Source of the DNA: an uncultured Flavobacteriales bacterium | GTDB taxonomy: Bacteria; Bacteroidota; Bacteroidia; Flavobacteriales_E; Vicingaceae | Length of the DNA stretch: 64,000 nucleotides | Reading direction: 5' to 3' | Assembly (NCBI GenBank): GCA_937901255.1 | Contig: CALCHN010000068.1 | Coordinates: 1 to 64,000 of the forward strand | In this document: in pieces, positions 18,718 through 28,147 of the stretch | Numbering within the stretch: the stretch's first letter is position 1 | Layout of the letters: each line of letters starts with the position of its first letter | Program-made: the position numbers and the translations under genes | Notes under the pieces: generated by a model | Database searches by the model: none | What the model was told of the DNA's origin: nothing | The model's input: only the letters and a program-made list of their open reading frames with translations

Positions 18718-19956
18718 TTATTCAATTATTACCTTCCTTAACATACCAAAAGCGGCAATGGCACTTCGTTCAATATTTATCGTTCTATCTTTTCCAAATT
18801 GAAACACTTGGCTTATTACTTCATTTTTAGAGGCTACTGCTATCCAAACAGTGCCAACAGGTTTTTCTTCTGTCCCTCCATCAGGGCCTGCAATGCCTGA
18901 AGTAGCAATGCTATAATCGGTTTTTAATTTGTTTCTAACTCCAACAGCCATTTGTTCTACTACCTGTTTGCTAACGGCTCCGTATTGTTCAATATCTTTC
19001 TGATTTACTCCTAAACTTTCAATTTTAGTTTCGTTGGCATAGGAAACTACTGCACCTTTAAAATAATCGGACGCACCAGCAACTTGCGTAATTAAATGAG
19101 CGATATAACCTCCTGTGCAACTTTCGGCAGTAGAAAGTGTTGCATTTTTTTTACGTAATAACTCTCCAATAACCACTTGTAATTCATCTTCGGTTAAGGA
19201 AAATATATGGTTGCCAATAATTTTTTTTACTTTTTCTATCTGCAAGTTTGTGGCTGCTTCCAACTCATTTCTATTGCTGCCTATTGAGCTTAATCTCAAT
19301 TTTACCCTTCCGGGAGAAGGTAAATAAGCCAACTTTATGGTAGGAGGCAAGCTGTTTTCCCAATCTTCAAGCATTTCTGCCAATTTAGATTCTGGAATTC
19401 CTTGTGTATAAACCATTTTATGAACGATAGCAGGTAGCTCAAATTTCTCTTTTAACCATGGAATTACGGTATTGGTTGTCATGGCTTTCATTTCGTAGGG
19501 AACACCCGGCATAGAAACTACAATTTTACCGTCTTTTTCAAACCACGTTCCTGGAGCAGTACCATTTTTATTACGAAGTACTTTTGCATTATCAGGAACA
19601 AGAGCTTGTTGTTTGTTTAGTTCGTTCATTTCATAGCCTCTTCCTGTAATCAATTTCTCAATATCATGATAAACATCTTTGTTCATAATGAGTTTACCAC
19701 CAAAATATTCGGTAAGTATGTCTAAGGTTAAATCATCTTTTGTTGGTCCCAATCCGCCAGTAATAATTACCACATTGCTATTTGTTAAGGCATCATTTAG
19801 AGCAGTAACTATGGCAGTTTTTTTATCGCTTACAGTAGTGTGTTGCCTAATTTGAAATCCAATAAGATTGAGTTGCTTGGAAAGCCAATGTGCATTGGTA
19901 TTAAGAGTTTGACCGATTAATAATTCATCACCAATAGAAAGAATGTCTAATTTCAT
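18718..19956 (-). CDS. cinA: CinA family protein (nicotinamide-nucleotide amidase / competence-damage protein)
   Basis: 412 aa, full length. N-terminal molybdopterin-binding-like domain (residues ~1-170; IGDELLIGQTLNTNAHWLSK, TGGLGPTKDDLT, MPGVPYEM). C-terminal deamidase domain (~255-412; STAESCTGGYIAHLITQ, YFKGAVVSYAN, TSGIAGPDGGTEEKPVGTV). The family recycles NMN to NaMN and hydrolyses ADP-ribose. The frame reaches an earlier ATG at 19983, but a -7 box covers 19981-19988, so the ATG at 19956 with an ~18-base leader is preferred. Confidence 0.95.
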   Translation of the reverse strand: MKLDILSIGDELLIGQTLNTNAHWLSKQLNLIGFQIRQHTTVSDKKTAIVTALNDALTNSNVVIITGGLGPTKDDLTLDILTEYFGGKLIMNKDVYHDIEKLITGRGYEMNELNKQQALVPDNAKVLRNKNGTAPGTWFEKDGKIVVSMPGVPYEMKAMTTNTVIPWLKEKFELPAIVHKMVYTQGIPESKLAEMLEDWENSLPPTIKLAYLPSPGRVKLRLSSIGSNRNELEAATNLQIEKVKKIIGNHIFSLTEDELQVVIGELLRKKNATLSTAESCTGGYIAHLITQVAGASDYFKGAVVSYANETKIESLGVNQKDIEQYGAVSKQVVEQMAVGVRNKLKTDYSIATSGIAGPDGGTEEKPVGTVWIAVASKNEVISQVFQFGKDRTINIERSAIAAFGMLRKVIIE

Positions 19957-19980
19957 TAAGCAGCTATTTTTAAGAAGTAG

Positions 19981-19988
19981 CAAATTTA
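19981..19988 (-). promoter_or_regulatory. Putative -7 box for cinA
   Basis: Minus-strand TAAATTTG, an exact TAnnTTTG match. It overlaps the far-upstream ATG of the cinA frame and therefore decides the start. Confidence 0.55.
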
Positions 19989-20105
19989 AGGATTAATAAT
20001 GCTTATTGTAACTATAGCTTTTGAAATGTTTTAATATTGAAAGCAGTAGGAGTAGAGTAGTAGACAATCTAATACTAAATGCTTTATTACAAGAAAAGTA
20101 AAGGA

Positions 20106-22694
20106 TTAAAAATCTATTTTTCCTTTAGCTCTAATGCCTAAGCCTTTAACTCCAAAAAGTGTGCTTACGTTAGGATGGTCTAAATAAGTAACCCTCTGTA
20201 ATAAATCTACTCTGAATATTTTAAAGATATTAGAAACACCTGCACTTACTTCAATGTATGGAATTGCTTCGTTAAAAGCAAAAGTAGTTGGTGTTCCGTC
20301 TGCATTGGTTGGAAAGTTAAATAAATCAGCATGTAAATCTGGGTTATTAATATCTGTTAATCTTCCTAATAGTGCTTTTACACCCACTACTTCTCTTAGT
20401 TTTAGTCTATTGAATAAAGGTATTCTGTTAAAGAAAAAACCATTAGGAAAATAAGTGGCTTTTACGCTTACATATTCATCACTCATAAATTCCATAAAGT
20501 TCATTAAGTTAAATGAAGCTTCTTGCAGAAAGAACGATTGGTTGGCTTGAGGTAAGTTTAGCAATGGGAAAGGTACTTGTCCCCATACTTTTCCTGTTTC
20601 TGACTCTGTATCTATGTACCCAAATATAGATAAGTAGAACCTTTTAAATAAGTTAAACGAAGTTCTCCCATAGGTTAAGGTTCCATTGGTTAAACCATCT
20701 ATACCTTGTCTGTGGCGTAACTGAAATATAGGATACTTATTATAAATAGGTAATCTAAAGTTTTTACCTTGGTAATATTGTTCATTAGGTGCAAACCTTA
20801 AATTCAAACTAATATTATCTGTTCTAATAGCATCAATCAACTGTGGCGATTCGTCATTTTGAAATACCATATTTCCGATAGGACGTTCTTTTCTATATTC
20901 ATAAATAAGGTTATAGGCAAAACCACTATGAAATTCTTTATTATAATCTACGGTATAAGAATCGAAAAACAACATTTTATCTGCCTGACCTCTTCTAAAA
21001 GAAAGTAAGAAGTTATCATCATTTAAAAACATAAGGTTTTGTCCTGGAAAAACCGTTTCGTGTTGATAGGAGACCAAAATTCTGTTTTGTGGATTATCTA
21101 AAAAGTTTTTATTAAAAGAGTAGGTTAATCCTGCATAATACTTAAATTCTTCATCATTAAAACCGTAAGCAAGATAAGTGTCAAACATAAACTTCTTATG
21201 GAAGTTGGTTGTAGTTCTAAAACCACCTCTTAACCTAAACCCTTCTACATCATTAAAGCTATAAAAGGTATTTATAGGTCCTATTTCTATTTTACCAACA
21301 GAATGCCAACCTGTAATTAATAAAAAGGCAATATCCATAGTACGTTTAAATGCTGGTATTTTCTGAATACTATCTATCATGGTGTAAACACCTTGTTCTT
21401 GTTTGGTAAGGGTATCTGGTCTAACTTCTACCCAAAATGAATCTGTTTTTTCTTTCGTATCTTCTGCTTTAATAATTTTTTCTACGGGAGAATAAATATC
21501 TTTATCTCTCTCAACATCAAATAAATAATTGGTATATTGAACATTCTTTTTTCCAAAGAAGCCTCTACCTTTTTTAGTTATATTGTAATCAATAATAATT
21601 TTATCTTTAGTTAATACCCAAACACTATCATGAAACTTTGTAAATTCTTGATCCACTTTCATGTCTTTTACAAAATTCAAATTAATTTGATCTGCCACCC
21701 CCATGTCAATCTTAACAACCGCATAGGTAGAGTCGTTTAAAATGTACATATCTCCTACAAAAGCAAAACTTCCTTTGTTTCTTGGTGTAAAAGCTAATCT
21801 AATGGTTTCGTAACCATTAACATCAACTGTGTCTATAATAAAGTATTGATAAATTGTTGGGCCAACATAAGAAATTGGACTAGTAAACTGGTTAGATAAT
21901 AAAAAGATATCGTTATCATAAATATTAATGTCTTGGTATAACTTGTCCATTATAAATGATATTCCTTCATCATCTAAATATCCTTCAAAACCTGTTAGTT
22001 TACTACCTTTTTCGTATTCTTTAAGAGCTTTAGGATCATTTCTATAATATACCTTAGAAGCTGTTTCTCTCAAAAAGATAGGTAGATAAGGTTTTCCGTT
22101 TATTTCAGAAGTATCTATATGCTCTAATACAATTTGGAATTTCTTTTTTAACCAGCCTTTTTCTAAAAAGTCGTCTGTAATGTTATTTAAATCTATTTCT
22201 ACTTTTTCATATTTATCGTATTCATAAAAATTCAACGATTCTAATCTATTATCATCTTTATGTTCAATAACATTTTTAATTAAAGCAACAGCAGGATTAT
22301 CTTTGTTTTTATACCGTTTATTTTCGGCTTTAATTACTACTTCATCCATAGTAATGGCTTCATTTTTTAAAGAAAAATTTATAGTTTGGGATTTTCCTAA
22401 TTGTACTGATTTAGATAAAGTTTTGTAACCTACAAAAGAAGCTTGTAAGGTTGCTGTTCCCCATTGGGTTTCTAAATAATAGTTCCCATCAAAATCGGTT
22501 GTGGTTCCCACATTTGCTCCTTTAAAAGAAACATTTACAAAAGGAAGTGGTTCTTTAGTATCGGCATCTATAATAGTACCTTTTATTTTAGTAAGCGATT
22601 GGGCGTTTATAAATTCCGCACTTAATACGAACAATAAAATAAAGCAAATAAGCTTATTGGGTAAGTTGTATAATTTAAAAATGCTCAAATTCAA
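20106..22694 (-). CDS. DUF5686 outer-membrane protein with carboxypeptidase-regulatory-like domain
   Basis: 862 aa. Signal peptide residues ~1-31 (ends FINAQ). The CarboxypepD_reg-like domain at ~35-115 (IKGTIIDADTKEPLPFVNVSFKG ... GTTTDFDGNYYLET) is the usual N-terminal module of Bacteroidota outer-membrane proteins. The rest is the DUF5686 region: an N-terminal helical/beta part with RYKNKDNPAVALIKNVIEHK at ~130, then many amphipathic strands to a C-terminal Phe (GIRAKGKIDF), consistent with an outer-membrane beta barrel. No plug/TonB box is evident, so it is not a classical TonB receptor. Function unknown. Confidence 0.85.
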   Translation of the reverse strand: MNLSIFKLYNLPNKLICFILLFVLSAEFINAQSLTKIKGTIIDADTKEPLPFVNVSFKGANVGTTTDFDGNYYLETQWGTATLQASFVGYKTLSKSVQLGKSQTINFSLKNEAITMDEVVIKAENKRYKNKDNPAVALIKNVIEHKDDNRLESLNFYEYDKYEKVEIDLNNITDDFLEKGWLKKKFQIVLEHIDTSEINGKPYLPIFLRETASKVYYRNDPKALKEYEKGSKLTGFEGYLDDEGISFIMDKLYQDINIYDNDIFLLSNQFTSPISYVGPTIYQYFIIDTVDVNGYETIRLAFTPRNKGSFAFVGDMYILNDSTYAVVKIDMGVADQINLNFVKDMKVDQEFTKFHDSVWVLTKDKIIIDYNITKKGRGFFGKKNVQYTNYLFDVERDKDIYSPVEKIIKAEDTKEKTDSFWVEVRPDTLTKQEQGVYTMIDSIQKIPAFKRTMDIAFLLITGWHSVGKIEIGPINTFYSFNDVEGFRLRGGFRTTTNFHKKFMFDTYLAYGFNDEEFKYYAGLTYSFNKNFLDNPQNRILVSYQHETVFPGQNLMFLNDDNFLLSFRRGQADKMLFFDSYTVDYNKEFHSGFAYNLIYEYRKERPIGNMVFQNDESPQLIDAIRTDNISLNLRFAPNEQYYQGKNFRLPIYNKYPIFQLRHRQGIDGLTNGTLTYGRTSFNLFKRFYLSIFGYIDTESETGKVWGQVPFPLLNLPQANQSFFLQEASFNLMNFMEFMSDEYVSVKATYFPNGFFFNRIPLFNRLKLREVVGVKALLGRLTDINNPDLHADLFNFPTNADGTPTTFAFNEAIPYIEVSAGVSNIFKIFRVDLLQRVTYLDHPNVSTLFGVKGLGIRAKGKIDF

Positions 22695-22731
22695 TTGTTA
22701 AAGTTAAGAATGCTTATGTTTTGAAAAGCTA

Positions 22732-22739
22732 CAAAAGTA
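22732..22739 (-). promoter_or_regulatory. Putative -7 box for the DUF5686 gene
   Basis: Minus-strand TACTTTTG, an exact TAnnTTTG match, about 40 bases before the ATG at 22694. Confidence 0.5.
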
Positions 22740-23020
22740 GCTATTTATTAAATTGTAAGCTTATGCTTTCAAAAAAAAATATGAGCATAAATTAAACCAA
22801 AAAAAAATGTAAAAAAAAATCATAAAAAAGAGTAGATAATATTTATTTGTTTAATATTGCACCATCAGAGTCCTGATAAGTGTAAACCAATCTTTATTTT
22901 TTTAATCTTTCACTTATTGCGAAATCTCTTTATTTTATTTATTTCCACACTCAATGGAATTTCATAGTTGAATTATAACATAACAAATCTAGAAAATTAT
23001 ATATCTCATATTATAAATTT
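22740..23020. other. Intergenic region with probable long rho leader
   Basis: This stretch has no credible ORF and is very A/T-rich, with several A-runs. A weak -7 candidate TAATATTG lies at 22854-22861 on the plus strand; if used, the rho mRNA would have a leader of roughly 150 bases containing pyrimidine-rich tracts. A long leader would suit Rho autoregulation, known in other bacteria, but no specific element was recognised. Confidence 0.3.
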
Positions 23021-24694
23021 ATGTACGACATTATTGAATTAAACAAAAAGCTTGTTGGCGAATTGCGAGAAATTGCCGACAAACTTGAAATTAAAAAAGC
23101 AGAAAAGCTTAAAAAAGAAGATTTAATTTATCAAATTTTAGATCAACAAGCTATCAACCCTAAAGCGGTGGTAGATGTAAAAAAAGAAGATACTCCGCAA
23201 CCTAAAAAACCAACTCCTGCAGCTTCTTCTAACGGAGCTAAATCCAAACCTAAAAGAAAAAGATTACCTGCCGATAAAGAACCAAGTTTGTTTAAAGATG
23301 AAGAAACTTTAAAATCAACCAACACCAATACAACTAAAAAAGAAGAAAGCAAAGCATCAGCTAAAGAAAATGCTCCAGTAGAAAACAAAGTTGCTCCTTC
23401 TCCCGAAAAAAAACCTACTCAACAAAATACCAACAAACCTAAAGCTGATAATAACCCTAGAAAACCACAGCAAGACAACCAAAACAAAGGAAATAACAAC
23501 CCTAATAACAACAATAATCCTAATCAGAAACAAGATAACAACGAAAAACAACGAAACGAAGACCACGGATATAATTTTGATGGTATAGTTGTTAGCGAAG
23601 GCGTTTTAGAAATTATGCCTGATGGTTATGGATTTTTGCGTTCGTCAGATTACAACTATTTAAACTCGCCTGATGATATTTATGTATCTCAATCGCAAAT
23701 AAAATTATTTGGTTTAAAAACAGGAGATACCGTAAAAGGAGCTATCAGACCTCCGAAAATTGGAGAAAAATATTTCCCGCTTATTAAAGTGGAAGCTATA
23801 AATAACAGAGAGCCTGCTTTTGTAAGAGACAGAGTTCCTTTTAAATACCTTACGCCTATTTTTCCTAAAGAAAAATTAAAATTAACCGGACATTCAAAAG
23901 ATTCTTTATCTACCAGAGTAATTGATTTATTTGCTCCTATTGGTAAAGGACAAAGAGGAATGATTGTAGCTCAGCCAAAAACAGGTAAAACCACTTTATT
24001 AAAAGATGTTGCCAATGCTATTGCAGAAAATCATCCAGAAGTTTACATGTTAATTTTATTAATTGATGAACGTCCTGAGGAGGTTACCGATATGGCAAGA
24101 AATGTTGATGCAGAAGTTGTTGCTTCTACATTTGATGAGCCGGCAGAAAAACATGTTAAACTAGCTAACTTGGTGTTAGAAAAAGCTAAAAGAATGGTAG
24201 AGTGCGGACATGATGTGGTTATTTTATTAGATTCTATTACCCGTTTAGCAAGAGCTTATAATACGGTTTCTCCATCTTCAGGAAAAGTACTTTCTGGTGG
24301 TGTTGATGCCAATGCTTTACAAAAACCAAAAAGATTCTTTGGTGCTGCCAGAAACATTGAAAATGGAGGTTCTTTAACCATTATTGCTACAGCACTTACC
24401 GAAACTGGTTCTAAAATGGATGAAGTTATCTTTGAAGAATTTAAAGGTACAGGAAACATGGAGCTTCAATTGGATAGAAAAATATCTAACAGAAGAATTT
24501 ATCCTGCTATTGATATTGTTTCTTCAAGTACTCGTCAGGAAGAGTTATTAATGGGGGCTGATATTACTAAACGTATGTGGATTTTACGTAATTATATTGC
24601 TGATATGAACCCTGTTGAAGCAATGGATTTCTTAAAAGACAGAATGAATAAAACCATGAATAATGAGGAGTTTTTAGCCTCAATGAATGGGTAA
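23021..24694 (+). CDS. rho: Transcription termination factor Rho
   Basis: 557 aa hexameric RNA-dependent ATPase. Residues 1-45 are the Rho N-terminal helical domain (IIELNKKLVGELREIADKLEI). Residues ~48-185 form a low-complexity insertion rich in Lys/Pro, then Asn/Gln. The cold-shock RNA-binding domain follows (GVLEIMPDGYGFLRSSDYNYL, ~193-213), then the ATPase with Walker A PKTGKTTLL (~318), Walker B VVILLDSITRLARAY and the Q/R-loop region. The insertion makes it longer than E. coli Rho (419 aa) and is typical of Bacteroidota. Confidence 0.97.
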   Translation: MYDIIELNKKLVGELREIADKLEIKKAEKLKKEDLIYQILDQQAINPKAVVDVKKEDTPQPKKPTPAASSNGAKSKPKRKRLPADKEPSLFKDEETLKSTNTNTTKKEESKASAKENAPVENKVAPSPEKKPTQQNTNKPKADNNPRKPQQDNQNKGNNNPNNNNNPNQKQDNNEKQRNEDHGYNFDGIVVSEGVLEIMPDGYGFLRSSDYNYLNSPDDIYVSQSQIKLFGLKTGDTVKGAIRPPKIGEKYFPLIKVEAINNREPAFVRDRVPFKYLTPIFPKEKLKLTGHSKDSLSTRVIDLFAPIGKGQRGMIVAQPKTGKTTLLKDVANAIAENHPEVYMLILLIDERPEEVTDMARNVDAEVVASTFDEPAEKHVKLANLVLEKAKRMVECGHDVVILLDSITRLARAYNTVSPSSGKVLSGGVDANALQKPKRFFGAARNIENGGSLTIIATALTETGSKMDEVIFEEFKGTGNMELQLDRKISNRRIYPAIDIVSSSTRQEELLMGADITKRMWILRNYIADMNPVEAMDFLKDRMNKTMNNEEFLASMNG

Positions 24695-24700
24695 GATAAA

Positions 24701-24730
24701 AGCCCCCTAAATCCCCCGAAAGGGGGACTT
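24701..24730. repeat. 30-bp G/C-rich hairpin repeat, copy 1
   Basis: This 30-base sequence is repeated exactly, in inverted orientation, at 47267-47296. It contains a CCCCC-GAAA-GGGGG hairpin. It starts 6 bases after the rho stop codon, so it forms the rho 3' end and may act as a terminator or mRNA stabiliser. It stands out sharply from the A/T-rich surroundings. Confidence 0.85.
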
Positions 24731-24767
24731 TAATCCTTAATATCTAATTTCTAATCTCTAATTATTA

Positions 24768-25301
24768 ATGTTAAAAAATCCTTTTCAAGTAGCTATAACA
24801 TTTTCTTTAGTAGTACTTTGTGTTAAGTTAATTATATTTTCTTTAGGTGCACAGCATGGAGATATGGAAAGATACCTTATCTATATTTACATGTTAATTT
24901 TATTATTGACAGTTTTCTTTGGCATAAGAAGCAATAAAATAAACAACACAAATCCTCCTACTTTTGGAGAAGATTTTAAATCGGGAGCAAGAACAGCTTC
25001 TTTTTTTGCTGTTTTAGTTGCTATTATTACTTTCGTGTATTACGCTCAAATTGATGCTGATTTTTTTGAAATAAAAAAACAACCACTTTTTGAAAAATTA
25101 GCAGTAGATGCTAAAGAAAAAGCAGCTACAATGGACAAAACAGAACTAACCGAATTTTTATCTAACCAAATTTTAGGTATCAACATGTATTTATCGCCAT
25201 ATTTTCAAGCTATGTGGACCATGTTTGGATTAGTTTTTATGGGACTTTTTTATGCATTAGTTTTTACTTTTATGATGAGAAAAGTTCCTGGGTTTAAATA
25301 G
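24768..25301 (+). CDS. DUF4199-like membrane protein
   Basis: 177 aa integral membrane protein with about four helices (residues ~7-28, 38-55, 72-92 and 145-168). The block FGEDFKSGARTASFFAVLVAI after helix 2 and the periplasmic charged loop match DUF4199 proteins of Bacteroidota as I remember them. It follows rho by 73 bases, separated by the hairpin repeat. Function unknown. Confidence 0.65.
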   Translation: MLKNPFQVAITFSLVVLCVKLIIFSLGAQHGDMERYLIYIYMLILLLTVFFGIRSNKINNTNPPTFGEDFKSGARTASFFAVLVAIITFVYYAQIDADFFEIKKQPLFEKLAVDAKEKAATMDKTELTEFLSNQILGINMYLSPYFQAMWTMFGLVFMGLFYALVFTFMMRKVPGFK

Positions 25302-25412
25302 TAGGCTCTTGCCCAATTCGAGCACATTTGTAATGCATTCAAACCCTTCAAAAGCTGATTATAATGAAAAAAGATTTGTAACTTTATGTTCAATTTCAAT
25401 CTTTAAATTGCT

Positions 25413-25967
25413 ATGAAGAATATTGATAAATTAAGTTTGGAAAATGCTTATCGCTTATTTGAATCAGGTGATATCGATAAAATTGAAATTGGAACCACTA
25501 AGGGATTACAGCAAATTCACCATTATCTTTTTAATAACTTGTACGACTTTTCAGGAGTAATACGTACAAAAAATATTTCGAAAGGAGGTTTTAGATTTGC
25601 CAATGCTTTATATTTAAAAGAAATCTTAGTTAAAATTGAACAACTTCCTGAAAACACATTTGAAGAAATCATAGTAAAATATGTAGAAATGAACATTGCT
25701 CATCCTTTTATGGAAGGTAATGGTAGAACCATGCGAATATGGTTAGATATGATTTTGAAATCGAAATTAGAAAAAGTTGTAAACTGGCAGTTTGTCAATA
25801 AAACACTTTACTTACAAGCAATGGAGAGAAGCCCTATAAATGATTTAGAATTAAGGACATTGCTTTTCGCAAATTTAACAGATGAAGTAGATAACCGAGA
25901 AATAATTTTTAAAGGGATAGAACAATCCTATTATTATGAAGGTTACGAAAAAGAGGATGATAATTAA
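25413..25967 (+). CDS. Class III Fic adenylyltransferase
   Basis: 184 aa single-domain Fic protein that would transfer AMP to target hydroxyls. The catalytic motif HPFMEGNGR is complete at residues 97-105 (His97 base, Asn103 and Arg105 phosphate binding). The C-terminus carries SYYYEGY at 172-178. This fits the inhibitory (S/T)xxxE(G/N) motif, with Glu176 expected to block ATP, and matches the class III arrangement known from Neisseria NmFic, where Tyr residues in this helix are auto-modified. No separate antitoxin is needed in this class and none is encoded upstream. The start of the downstream membrane gene overlaps its last codons. Confidence 0.93.
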   Translation: MKNIDKLSLENAYRLFESGDIDKIEIGTTKGLQQIHHYLFNNLYDFSGVIRTKNISKGGFRFANALYLKEILVKIEQLPENTFEEIIVKYVEMNIAHPFMEGNGRTMRIWLDMILKSKLEKVVNWQFVNKTLYLQAMERSPINDLELRTLLFANLTDEVDNREIIFKGIEQSYYYEGYEKEDDN

Positions 25968-26526
25968 CAAAGATAAAATAATTGCCTTGCTTTTTTTAGC
26001 GTTGACGATAACATTTATAGTTGTTTCAATGACAAACGAAGCCTTTTTTGAATGGGTTTTTGATAGACACCACAACCAGTGGAGTTGGTATTTAAGACCT
26101 ATATTTCTAATTCCATTTTGTTATTTCGCTTATAAACAAAGTTGGTCAGGAATTTCAATAACAATATTCTGCCTTTTTACAAGTATGTTTTGGTTTAATA
26201 AACCAACAATTGTAAGCGAAGATGTTATTGAATTTTTACAATATGAGAAAGAATGGCTTTATGGTACTTGGAATTATAAAAAAGTGTTAATGATGACAAC
26301 TATTCCCGTTTCATTTATAGCATTAGGACTTGCATTTTGGAAACGTAGTTTGTTAATGGGACTTGGAGTTATCGTATTAATGGCAACAGGAAAAATAATT
26401 TGGAGTATTTATAATGCAGGTGAAGCAGGAAAATCAATCATTATTCCTGCAGTAATTGGGTTGCTTTTATGTTGTGGATTGATATTTTATGGGTTTAAAA
26501 AACTTGAAAAAAAAGATAAGAGTTAA
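25957..26526 (+). CDS. Multi-pass membrane protein coupled to fic
   Basis: 189 aa with about six hydrophobic helices and a basic C-terminus (KKLEKKDKS). The ATG at 25957 has AAGAGG just before it and overlaps the fic 3' end by 11 bases, implying translational coupling. An in-frame ATG lies 21 bases further upstream. No family was recognised. The tight coupling suggests a functional link with the Fic enzyme, for example as a target or anchor, but this is inference. Confidence 0.6.
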   Translation: MIINKDKIIALLFLALTITFIVVSMTNEAFFEWVFDRHHNQWSWYLRPIFLIPFCYFAYKQSWSGISITIFCLFTSMFWFNKPTIVSEDVIEFLQYEKEWLYGTWNYKKVLMMTTIPVSFIALGLAFWKRSLLMGLGVIVLMATGKIIWSIYNAGEAGKSIIIPAVIGLLLCCGLIFYGFKKLEKKDKS

Positions 26527-26553
26527 CCTTAACTTTATAAGTCATATAGTAAA

Positions 26554-27993
26554 CTATTTTCCCAACTCTTGCTTCGTTTTTTCTAAACTGCTTTTTATCA
26601 TTGTTAGTGCTTTGTCTATGGTGGTAAGTTTAGTTCTAAAAGATAAAATTGCCATTCGTATTACAAACTTTTCGTTTACTACGGTAGAACTCAAAAACAC
26701 ACTACCATCTTGATGGATGTGTTGCATTAAACTTTTATTAAATTCATTAGCATTTTCTTTGGCAGGATACCAAAAATAACTTACTGATAAATCGGGTTCA
26801 GGACCTACTTCAAAACCTAACTCAACTAATTTTTCTCTAAAATAAGTGGTAAGCAATAACTTTTCTTCTAAACAAGCAACAAAAGGTTCTACACCATGTA
26901 ATTGCAAGGGTAACCATAATCTTAACCCTCTAAAATGTTTAGTCAATTCAGGAGAAACATTTGCAGGACTATTAGTCAACTCATCGCCCATAGCATCTTG
27001 CATATAATTAGCAGTATAAAGATTAGAATGTAACATCGCTTCTTTATCTTTTACCAAAACAGCTCCTAAACCATAAGGTAAAAACATTCCTTTGTGCGGG
27101 TCAACCACTAAACTGTCGGCTGTCTCCATTCCTTTAAACAAATGTTTTTTAGATGTCATCACAAAAAAACCACCATAGGCGGCATCTACATGATACCATA
27201 AATTATGTTGATGAGCAATATTTCCAATTGCTGCTAATGGATCAATAGCACCTGTATCTGTTGTTCCTGCTGAGGCAATTACTAAAAATGGATGTAATCC
27301 GTTAGATTTATCTGCTGTTATTAATTGCTCCAATATTGCTGTATTTATCTTGTGGTTTTCATCCAAGTCAACATAACGGATAATGACATCTTCCAACCCA
27401 ATAATTTTCAATGCTTTTTGAATGCAATGATGCACTTGAGCACTTAAATAGACTACGCTTTTGGTAATTTTTTCATTTTTAATTTGATGTTTATCTCGAG
27501 CAGCAGCTAAGGCAATTAAATTAGAAATAGAACCTCCCGAAGCCAAATTACCTACCGCAGTTTTAGGAAAAGAAAATACATCTTTCAACCAATTAATCAC
27601 TTCGTTTTCTATAGTAACTGCTCCTGGTGAGGCATAAAAAACTCCTGCATATTCGTTAGAAATGGCTGCTAAAAAATCGCCCAACGCAGCAGTGTAAATT
27701 CCACCTCCAGGAATATATCCTAAATGTCCGCCAGATGCTGCTTTTATACCTGTATCAATAACTTCCGATTGGTAAAGCTTTAAAAGAGCTTCAATAGTTG
27801 TTGGTGTTTTAATTGCCAACTTATCACTTGCTTGTGTGGTTGCCGTAAAAGAAGTTGAGTTAGGTAATTCTTCAATAAATTGATTGGCAAATGCACTTAC
27901 TTTATCAAGCAATTGCTTTCTGTCGGATAGGTTTACTTCTAATTGGTTGGCATTTTTTTCTTGCTCTTTTATCTTGGTTATTAATTCTTGCAT
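26554..27993 (-). CDS. Pyridoxal-dependent group II decarboxylase
   Basis: 479 aa PLP enzyme of the aromatic-L-amino-acid/diaminobutyrate decarboxylase type. PLP-site residues: His-Val-Asp-Ala-Ala-Tyr (HVDAAYGGFF) near residue 255 and the Schiff-base Lys in VDPHKGMFLPYG near 297. The N-terminal KTPTTIEALLKLYQSEVIDTGIKAASGGHLGYIPGGG block is typical. The substrate cannot be told from sequence alone. It has its own promoter box and faces away from cysH. Confidence 0.88.
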   Translation of the reverse strand: MQELITKIKEQEKNANQLEVNLSDRKQLLDKVSAFANQFIEELPNSTSFTATTQASDKLAIKTPTTIEALLKLYQSEVIDTGIKAASGGHLGYIPGGGIYTAALGDFLAAISNEYAGVFYASPGAVTIENEVINWLKDVFSFPKTAVGNLASGGSISNLIALAAARDKHQIKNEKITKSVVYLSAQVHHCIQKALKIIGLEDVIIRYVDLDENHKINTAILEQLITADKSNGLHPFLVIASAGTTDTGAIDPLAAIGNIAHQHNLWYHVDAAYGGFFVMTSKKHLFKGMETADSLVVDPHKGMFLPYGLGAVLVKDKEAMLHSNLYTANYMQDAMGDELTNSPANVSPELTKHFRGLRLWLPLQLHGVEPFVACLEEKLLLTTYFREKLVELGFEVGPEPDLSVSYFWYPAKENANEFNKSLMQHIHQDGSVFLSSTVVNEKFVIRMAILSFRTKLTTIDKALTMIKSSLEKTKQELGK

Positions 27994-28013
27994 AAATTCT
28001 TAGTTCAATGCAA

Positions 28014-28107
28014 CAAAAATAAGCCTTTAATTTTCCCATAAATAAATGTTTTAAATTTTATTTATGACAAACATCAGTTTAATTGCAGGCAAGAATTAAT
28101 AGCTTTG
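28014..28107. promoter_or_regulatory. Divergent promoter region of the decarboxylase gene and cysH
   Basis: Minus-strand TATTTTTG at 28014-28021 serves the decarboxylase gene (about 20 bases before its ATG). Plus-strand TAGCTTTG at 28100-28107 serves cysH. Both match TAnnTTTG exactly. For cysH a weak -33 element (TTTA) lies 18 bases upstream. Confidence 0.55.
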
Positions 28108-28147
28108 CAAGATTCATTATGAAAGGAAATATTTAAGAAAAATTATT

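Noticed and set aside
23143..23566. Minus-strand frames opposite the rho linker
   Set aside because: Low-complexity shadows of the Lys/Asn-rich insertion in Rho.
26489..26713. 74-codon plus-strand frame after the fic partner gene
   Set aside because: Mostly antisense to the 3' end of the PLP decarboxylase; its only independent part is the end of the membrane gene.
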